The position numbers and the translations under genes are program-made. Below the pieces are notes generated by a model. That model was not told the DNA's origin. It worked only from the letters and a program-made list of their open reading frames with translations, and searched no databases. Positions 11,289-14,917 of a DNA stretch of 14,917 bases are shown here, one piece after another; the stretch's first letter is position 1; the number at the start of each line of letters is the position of its first letter. The DNA is from Frankiales bacterium (lineage in GTDB: Bacteria > Actinomycetota > Actinomycetes > Mycobacteriales > SCTD01), in assembly GCA_025464695.1 (NCBI GenBank), contig JAODNQ010000265.1:1-14917 (forward strand), given 5' to 3'.

Positions 11289-12080
11289 GTGCGCATCGCC
11301 CGCTTCGCCCTCGCGGGCGAGATCTCCTACGGCCTCGTGCACGGCGACGGCGAGGACCCCGCAGACCTCACGGTCGCGACCCTCGTCGGCCACCCGCTGT
11401 TCGACCCGACACCCACCGGTGACGTCCTCCCGCTGTCGTCGGTGCGGCTGCTGGCCCCGGTGCAGCCCATCAACGTCGTCTGCATCGGCAAGAACTACGC
11501 CGACCACGTCGCGGAGATGAAGGACCTGACCGGCCCGCCTCCGGGCGAAGACCCCGTGGTGTTCCTCAAGCCGGCGACCTCCGTCGTCGGGCCGGGCGAC
11601 CCGGTGCGACTGCCGCGCGACAGCGTCCGGGTCGACCACGAGGCCGAGCTCGCCGTCGTCATCGGCAAGCCGGCCCGCGACCTCACGCCGCTCACCGCGC
11701 TCGACCACGTGTGGGGCTACACCTGCGCCAACGACGTCACGGCGCGCGACCACCAGAAGTCCGACGGCCAGTGGACCCGCGGCAAGGGCCACGACACGTT
11801 CTGCCCGCTCGGCCCGTGGCTCGAGACCGACTTCGACGTCGCCGACGCCGGGGTGCAGTGCAGCGTCGACGGCGAGCTGCGCCAGGACGGCAACACCCGC
11901 GAGCTGATCCACGACGTCCCGTCGGTCCTGGCCTTCATCACGTCGTTCATGACCCTGCTGCCGGGCGACGTCGTGCTGACGGGGACCCCGGCCGGCGTGG
12001 GTCCGCTGTCGGCCGGCTCCACCGTGTCGGTGCGCGTGCAGGGCATCGGCACGCTGACGAACCCGGTCGTGTCCCGGTGA
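11289..12080 (+). CDS. Fumarylacetoacetate hydrolase (FAH) family protein
   Basis: The 263-residue product has a short N-terminal domain (about 1-55) and the FAH catalytic fold from about 58 onward: VVCIGKNYADHVAEM, FLKPATSVVGPGDPV, metal ligands E118 and E120 in DHEAELAVVIG, D149 in CANDVTARD, the KGHDTFCPLGPW loop, and DVVLTGTPAGVGPL. Members cleave or decarboxylate beta-diketo and 2-oxo acids such as acylpyruvates, oxaloacetate or hydroxymuconate derivatives using Mg2+ or Mn2+. No aromatic-degradation genes are near, so a general acylpyruvase or oxaloacetate-decarboxylase-type repair role is as likely as catabolism. A member of this family commonly lies just upstream of gltX in actinobacteria. 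GTG 11289 lies ten bases after GGAAGG, a usable ribosome binding site. Its stop overlaps the gltX start by four bases. Confidence 0.93.
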   Translation: MRIARFALAGEISYGLVHGDGEDPADLTVATLVGHPLFDPTPTGDVLPLSSVRLLAPVQPINVVCIGKNYADHVAEMKDLTGPPPGEDPVVFLKPATSVVGPGDPVRLPRDSVRVDHEAELAVVIGKPARDLTPLTALDHVWGYTCANDVTARDHQKSDGQWTRGKGHDTFCPLGPWLETDFDVADAGVQCSVDGELRQDGNTRELIHDVPSVLAFITSFMTLLPGDVVLTGTPAGVGPLSAGSTVSVRVQGIGTLTNPVVSR

Positions 12081-13546
12081 CCGCCGCGCCCGGTCCGGTC
12101 CGGGTGCGCGTCGCGCCGTCCCCCACCGGCGACCCGCACGTCGGCACGGCCTACATGTCCCTGTTCAACCTGGCCTTCGCCCGCCAGCAGGGGGGCCAGT
12201 TCCTGCTGCGCGTCGAGGACACCGACCGCGCCCGCTTCCAGGCCGACAGCGAGCAGCAGGTCTACGACACCCTCTCCTGGCTCGGGCTCGACTGGGACGA
12301 GGGCCCCGACAAGGGCGGTCCGTGCGCGCCGTACCGGCAGAGCGAGCGGCTCGACACCTACCAGCCGTTCGTCGACCAGCTGCTGGCGCAGGGCGACGCC
12401 TACCTGTGCTGGTGCAGCGGGGAGCGGCTGACGCAGATGCGCGAGGCGCAGCAGAAGGCCAAGCAGCCCACCGGCTACGACCGGCTGTGCCTCGGCAAGA
12501 CCGCGCAGGAGCGGGCAGAGCTGCCGGGCTACCAGGAGACGCCCGTGGTGCGGCTGCTCGTCCCCGACGACGCCCCGCTGACGTTCGTCGACGTCATCCG
12601 CGGCGAGGTGTCCGCGCCCCGCCCCGACGACCAGGTGCTTCTCAAGGGCGACGGCTTCCCGACGTACCACCTGGCGGTCGTCGTCGACGACCACCTCATG
12701 GGGATCACCCACGTGGTGCGCGGCGAGGAGTGGATCAGCTCCACCCCGAAGCACCTGCTGCTGTTCGACAAGCTCGGCTGGGAGCGGCCGCAGTTCGCGC
12801 ACATGCCGCTGCTGCGCAACGTCGACAAGAGCAAGATCAGCAAGCGCAAGAACCCGGCGGCCCGGCTCACGTGGTTCCAGGAGCAGGGCTACCTGCCCGA
12901 GGCGCTGCTGAACTTCCTCGGCCTGCTCGGGTACAGCCAGGCCGGCGGTGAGGAGGTCTTCACCTTCGCCGAGATGTCCCGCGACTTCGACTGGGCGCGC
13001 GTCAACACCGTCGGCCCGGTGTTCGACCTGGACAAGCTGCTGTGGCTCAACGGCCACTACCTGCGCGCCCTCGACCCGGAGGACCTCGCGCAGCGGGTGC
13101 TGCCGTTCCTGGCCGCCGCGGGCCTGGTGTCCGACCCCGCCACGCCGCCGCAGCTCGACGACGTCCGGCGGCTCGTGCCGCTCGTGCAGACCCGGTTCAA
13201 CCTGCTGAGCGAGGCGCCGCCCCTGTGCCGGTTCCTGCTCGTCGACGAGGACACGTTCACCGTCGACGACGACGCCCGGGCGAAGAACCTGGGGGAGGGG
13301 TCGGCCGAGGTCCTCACCGCCGCGGCGGACGCGCTCGAGGGCGTCCAGGAGTGGACGACCGAGGCCGTGCAGGGTGCGCTCGACGCCGCCCTGGTCGAGG
13401 GGCTGGGGCTCAAGCGCGGCAAGGCGTACGCACCGGTGCGCGCTGCCGCCCTGGGCGCGCTGGCCACGCCGCCGCTCCCGGAGTCGATGGCCCTGCTGGG
13501 CAAGGACCGGACACTGCGGCGGCTCCGCGCGGCCACGATCCGCTAG
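12077..13546 (+). CDS. gltX: Glutamate--tRNA ligase (probably non-discriminating)
   Basis: A class I aminoacyl-tRNA synthetase of 489 residues that attaches glutamate to tRNA-Glu. The HIGH-type signature is APSPTGDPHVG (residues 13-23) and the KMSKS-type signature is SKISKR (252-257). LLRVEDTDRARF, GFPTYHLAVVVDDHLMGITHVVRGEEW and the C-terminal helical anticodon-binding part (about 330-489) are all present. In actinobacteria this enzyme usually also mischarges tRNA-Gln, which GatCAB then amidates; no glnS is seen here. GTG 12077 overlaps the FAH stop (GTGA), so translation is coupled. Cognate tRNA-Gln and tRNA-Glu genes follow immediately. Non-discrimination is inferred from lineage and context, not from a visible residue. 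Confidence 0.97.
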   Translation: MTAAPGPVRVRVAPSPTGDPHVGTAYMSLFNLAFARQQGGQFLLRVEDTDRARFQADSEQQVYDTLSWLGLDWDEGPDKGGPCAPYRQSERLDTYQPFVDQLLAQGDAYLCWCSGERLTQMREAQQKAKQPTGYDRLCLGKTAQERAELPGYQETPVVRLLVPDDAPLTFVDVIRGEVSAPRPDDQVLLKGDGFPTYHLAVVVDDHLMGITHVVRGEEWISSTPKHLLLFDKLGWERPQFAHMPLLRNVDKSKISKRKNPAARLTWFQEQGYLPEALLNFLGLLGYSQAGGEEVFTFAEMSRDFDWARVNTVGPVFDLDKLLWLNGHYLRALDPEDLAQRVLPFLAAAGLVSDPATPPQLDDVRRLVPLVQTRFNLLSEAPPLCRFLLVDEDTFTVDDDARAKNLGEGSAEVLTAAADALEGVQEWTTEAVQGALDAALVEGLGLKRGKAYAPVRAAALGALATPPLPESMALLGKDRTLRRLRAATIR

Positions 13547-13569
13547 AGTCTCGTCCGCCCCGCAAGGGG
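13544..13569 (+). promoter_or_regulatory. Possible tRNA-Gln promoter element and small GCAA hairpin
   Basis: TAGAGT at 13544-13549, overlapping the gltX stop codon, fits TANNNT and could start the tRNA transcript. CCCC-GCAA-GGGG at 13558-13569 is a stable four-pair tetraloop hairpin five bases before the tRNA, a possible processing signal. No clear -35 is visible, so the tRNAs may also be read through from gltX. Confidence 0.3.
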
Positions 13570-13574
13570 TCCCA

Positions 13575-13646
13575 TGGGGTATGGGGTAATTGGCAGCCCG
13601 ACGGTTTCTGGTTCCGTTAGTCTTGGTTCGAGTCCAGGTACCCCAG
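13575..13646 (+). tRNA. tRNA-Gln (anticodon CTG)
   Basis: Acceptor arms TGGGGTA (13575-13581) and TACCCCA (13639-13645) pair fully, with G as the discriminator. The D-arm (GGGT/GCCC with AATTGGCA loop) and the T-arm (CTTGG, TTCGAGT, CCAGG) are intact. The anticodon loop TTCTGGT carries CTG at 13608-13610; the anticodon stem ends in a T-T mismatch at 31-39. T1-A72 and the overall pattern are typical of bacterial tRNA-Gln. The 3' CCA is not encoded (CAA follows) and must be added after transcription. Confidence 0.96.
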
Positions 13647-13649
13647 CAA

Positions 13650-13674
13650 GGTCAGCACCGCTGACCGGTACGAT
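13650..13674 (+). promoter_or_regulatory. Inter-tRNA hairpin followed by a -10 element
   Basis: GGTCAGC (13650-13656) pairs with GCTGACC (13660-13666) around ACC, four bases after tRNA-Gln. It may end that transcript or guide processing. TACGAT at 13669-13674 is a good TANNNT element that could start a separate tRNA-Glu transcript about 28 bases upstream of the tRNA. No convincing -35 is visible. Confidence 0.4.
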
Positions 13675-13708
13675 GATCACGCACCACAGCACGTCCAGGA
13701 AGTTCTGG

Positions 13709-13781
13709 GGCCCCGTCGTCTAGCGGCCTAGGACGCCGCCCTCTCACGGCGGTAGCGTGGGTTCGAATCCCATCGGGGCTA
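13709..13781 (+). tRNA. tRNA-Glu (anticodon CTC)
   Basis: Acceptor arms GGCCCCG (13709-13715) and CGGGGCT (13774-13780) pair with a G1-U72 wobble, as in other actinobacterial tRNA-Glu, and A73 is the discriminator. The anticodon stem CCGCC/GGCGG holds loop CTCTCAC with CTC at 13743-13745. The T-arm is GTGGG, TTCGAAT, CCCAT. CCA is not encoded. The last three bases also form the stop codon of the minus-strand HNH gene. Confidence 0.96.
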
Positions 13782-14543
13782 CGTCGCGTACGGAGAGGCC
13801 GGTGTCCCACACGGGACGCCGGCCTCTTCCGCGTCCGACCGCGGTGCTCCGTCCGGGCCCAGGTCCAGCCCGAGGGCGCGGCAGCCCTCGTGGTCGTACC
13901 GGGCGATGAGGCTGTACGCCCAGTCGAGCTTGTCCTCGACCCGCTGCCCCTTCGGCTGCGCGGTCGACCAGAGCTCCAGGTTCTCGGGCCGGTTGTCGAG
14001 CCGGTCCCCGTTGCGGTGGTGCACGGTCTCGTCGTCGCGGAGCGCCCGCCCGAGCACCTGGGCCATCACGAGCCGGTGCTCCAGCTCCTTCGTCCGCCCG
14101 GGCGGCACCAGGTGCTGCAGCTCCGGCGGCACCTGGCGCACCCAGTACCCGTGGCTCACGCTGCCGCCGAGCGGGGTGCGCAGCCGGCGCGGCTGGCCGG
14201 CGTCGGGGTCGCCGTACAGCCGCACCCGTCGGGCGTGCGCCCTGCACCAGCCGGCCGAGACGGCGCCGTCCTCGCAGTCCAGGTGCCTGCACGCGTCCCG
14301 TGCCGGTCGGTCCAGGGGCACCTCCGCCCGGACGTCGCCCGTCCGCGACCAGCGCAGGTAGTGCCCGTGGCACCACCCGCGGGTCACCGCCCGGCGTCCG
14401 CAGCCGGCCACGGCGCAGTCGGCCACGACCGCCTCCGGCCGCAGCGCGCCGCGCCGCAGCAGCTGCCGGTAGTGCCGACTGCAGTGCCCCTTCGCGTAGA
14501 CCGGCTGCTCGCAGCCCGCCGCCCCGCACCCGCTGTCGCCCAC
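13779..14543 (-). CDS. HNH endonuclease-like protein with three CCCH zinc-knuckle repeats
   Basis: A 254-residue protein. Residues 1-105 hold three repeats of identical spacing, C-x4-C-x9-C-x2-H: C6/C11/C21/H24, C43/C48/C58/H61 and C85/C90/C100/H103, each with a G-x-C or G-W-C before the last half. These should bind zinc and probably nucleic acid. Residues 155-192 form an HNH_3-type nuclease core: EHRLVMAQVLGRAL followed by VHHRNGDRLDNRPENLELWS with H175, H176, N184 and N188. Similar proteins are common in actinophages and actinobacterial chromosomes; the target is unknown. GTG 14543 is taken as start because the first knuckle begins at residue 6. The C-terminal 20 or so residues are low-complexity and are encoded by the tRNA-Glu terminator; the TAG stop is made from the tRNA 3' end, which suggests that the original end was lost or replaced. 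Confidence 0.8.
   Translation of the reverse strand: MGDSGCGAAGCEQPVYAKGHCSRHYRQLLRRGALRPEAVVADCAVAGCGRRAVTRGWCHGHYLRWSRTGDVRAEVPLDRPARDACRHLDCEDGAVSAGWCRAHARRVRLYGDPDAGQPRRLRTPLGGSVSHGYWVRQVPPELQHLVPPGRTKELEHRLVMAQVLGRALRDDETVHHRNGDRLDNRPENLELWSTAQPKGQRVEDKLDWAYSLIARYDHEGCRALGLDLGPDGAPRSDAEEAGVPCGTPASPYAT
13792..13829. terminator. Strong 17-bp hairpin terminator after tRNA-Glu, inside the HNH gene end
   Basis: Bases 13792-13808 pair with 13813-13829 around loop ACAC: seventeen pairs, two of them G-U, with the core GGCCGGTGTCCC / GGGACGCCGGCC. It begins ten bases after the tRNA-Glu discriminator and is followed by CGCGTCC, so it lacks a U-tract, as is usual here. On the minus strand the same bases code for residues 239-251 of the HNH protein, so it may also act on that transcript. 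Confidence 0.75.
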
Positions 14544-14613
14544 GCCAGGACGGTCCCACCCGGGTCCGACAGTCCATGAAGCCGCGGCGCCAGGCTCTCG
14601 TCGTGCCCCAGGA

Positions 14614-14643
14614 CTGCCGATGGGGCCCTGTCAGCCCTAGCCT
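14614..14643 (+). promoter_or_regulatory. Promoter (CTGCCG, 18 bases, TAGCCT) of the dimethylargininase gene
   Basis: CTGCCG at 14614-14619 and TAGCCT at 14638-14643 have an 18-base spacer, the same layout as the promoter at 7448-7477. The -35 lies between GCCCCA (14605-14610) and TGGGGC (14621-14626), a 6-bp dyad that might be an operator. The rest of the gap to the HNH start holds no ORF. Confidence 0.45.
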
Positions 14644-14665
14644 GCGGAGGAGCCGAGGAGCGCCC

Positions 14666-14917
14666 GTGACCGTCCCCGCCCAGCGTGCCCCGTCGCGCAG
14701 CGCGACGCCCCTGCACGTCCTCATGTGCCCCCCGGTGCACTTCGCCCTCGTCTACGCCATCAACCCCTGGATGACGCTGGGCGCCGAGATCGACGCCGGC
14801 CTGGCGCTGCGCCAGTGGGAGGGCGTCCGTGACGCCTACCTCGCCCTGGGGCACCGGGTGGACCTGCTCGACCCCGTCCCCGGCCTGCCCGACCAGGTCT
14901 TCGCCGCCAACGGCGCG
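14666..14917 (+). CDS. Dimethylargininase-family (DDAH) enzyme, N-terminal part (runs off the window)
   Basis: The 84 codons present open with a short polar stretch, then LHVLMCPPVHFALVYAINPW (residues 16-35), ALRQWEGVRDAYLALGHRVDLLDPVPGLPDQVFAANGA. This matches the beginning of the guanidino-modifying (amidinotransferase/DDAH) superfamily: the MCPPxxFxxxYxINPWM and PGLPDxVFxANGA segments are typical of actinobacterial N(omega),N(omega)-dimethylarginine dimethylaminohydrolase, which yields citrulline and dimethylamine. Catalytic His and Cys lie beyond the window, so activity is unconfirmed. GAGGAG at 14655-14660, five bases before GTG 14666, fixes the start. An arginine/ornithine catabolic gene such as rocD often follows in this lineage, but that lies outside what is seen. 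Confidence 0.88.
   Translation, partial: MTVPAQRAPSRSATPLHVLMCPPVHFALVYAINPWMTLGAEIDAGLALRQWEGVRDAYLALGHRVDLLDPVPGLPDQVFAANGA

Noticed and set aside
13681..13708. Small gene or attachment site between the two tRNAs
   Set aside because: The stretch has no ORF and no duplicate of either tRNA end within the window.

Overview
The window is very GC-rich, has many GTG starts, TANNNT -10 elements, GTGA stop/start overlaps and bare GC hairpins without U-tracts. Together with the gene set (a Streptomyces/Mycobacterium-type LeuA, and leuB, ilvE, an FAH-family gene, gltX, tRNA-Gln and tRNA-Glu in order) this points to chromosomal DNA of a high-GC actinobacterium (Actinomycetia). The genus cannot be fixed from the sequence alone.

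Layout. (1) 1-205, minus: the N-terminus of an EAL-domain protein. (2) 206-420: a divergent regulatory region with a 22-bp palindrome, a probable leaderless promoter, a 15-codon leader ORF with two adjacent Leu codons, and an 11-bp hairpin whose loop can pair with the leuA Shine-Dalgarno region as a pseudoknot. (3) 421-2148: leuA, followed by a decayed NADPH-dependent FMN reductase gene (2145-2446). (4) 2416-5231, minus: a two-gene unit, a DUF389 membrane protein then an amylosucrase-like GH13 enzyme, joined by a 4-bp overlap. (5) 5232-7444, plus: a compact divergent promoter with a triple GTCCCA/TGGGAC inverted repeat, then leuB and ilvE. (6) 7501-10219: a two-CBS-domain protein overlapping a GAF-PAS-GGDEF-EAL cyclic-di-GMP protein, whose stop codon lies in a 5 x 17-bp tandem repeat. 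(7) 10356-13546: an NmrA-like NAD(P)-binding protein, a fumarylacetoacetate hydrolase family protein and gltX. (8) 13575-13781: tRNA-Gln(CTG) and tRNA-Glu(CTC), the two substrates expected for a non-discriminating GltX, ending in a strong hairpin terminator. (9) 13779-14543, minus: an HNH endonuclease-like protein with three identical-spacing zinc-knuckle repeats, whose 3' end is built from the tRNA terminator and the tRNA 3' end. (10) 14666-end: the N-terminus of a dimethylargininase-family amidinotransferase-superfamily enzyme.

How the genes fit together. leuA, leuB and ilvE supply three steps of leucine/branched-chain amino-acid synthesis, each under its own control signals. gltX and its two tRNAs form a glutamate/glutamine charging module. 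The CBS, GGDEF-EAL and partial EAL genes are signalling genes. Most of the window is ordinary core chromosome. The points worth a second look are the leuA leader/pseudoknot, the leuB/DUF389 operator-like repeat, the internally deleted reductase gene, the minisatellite at the GGDEF-EAL stop codon, and the HNH gene that merges into the tRNA-Glu terminator.
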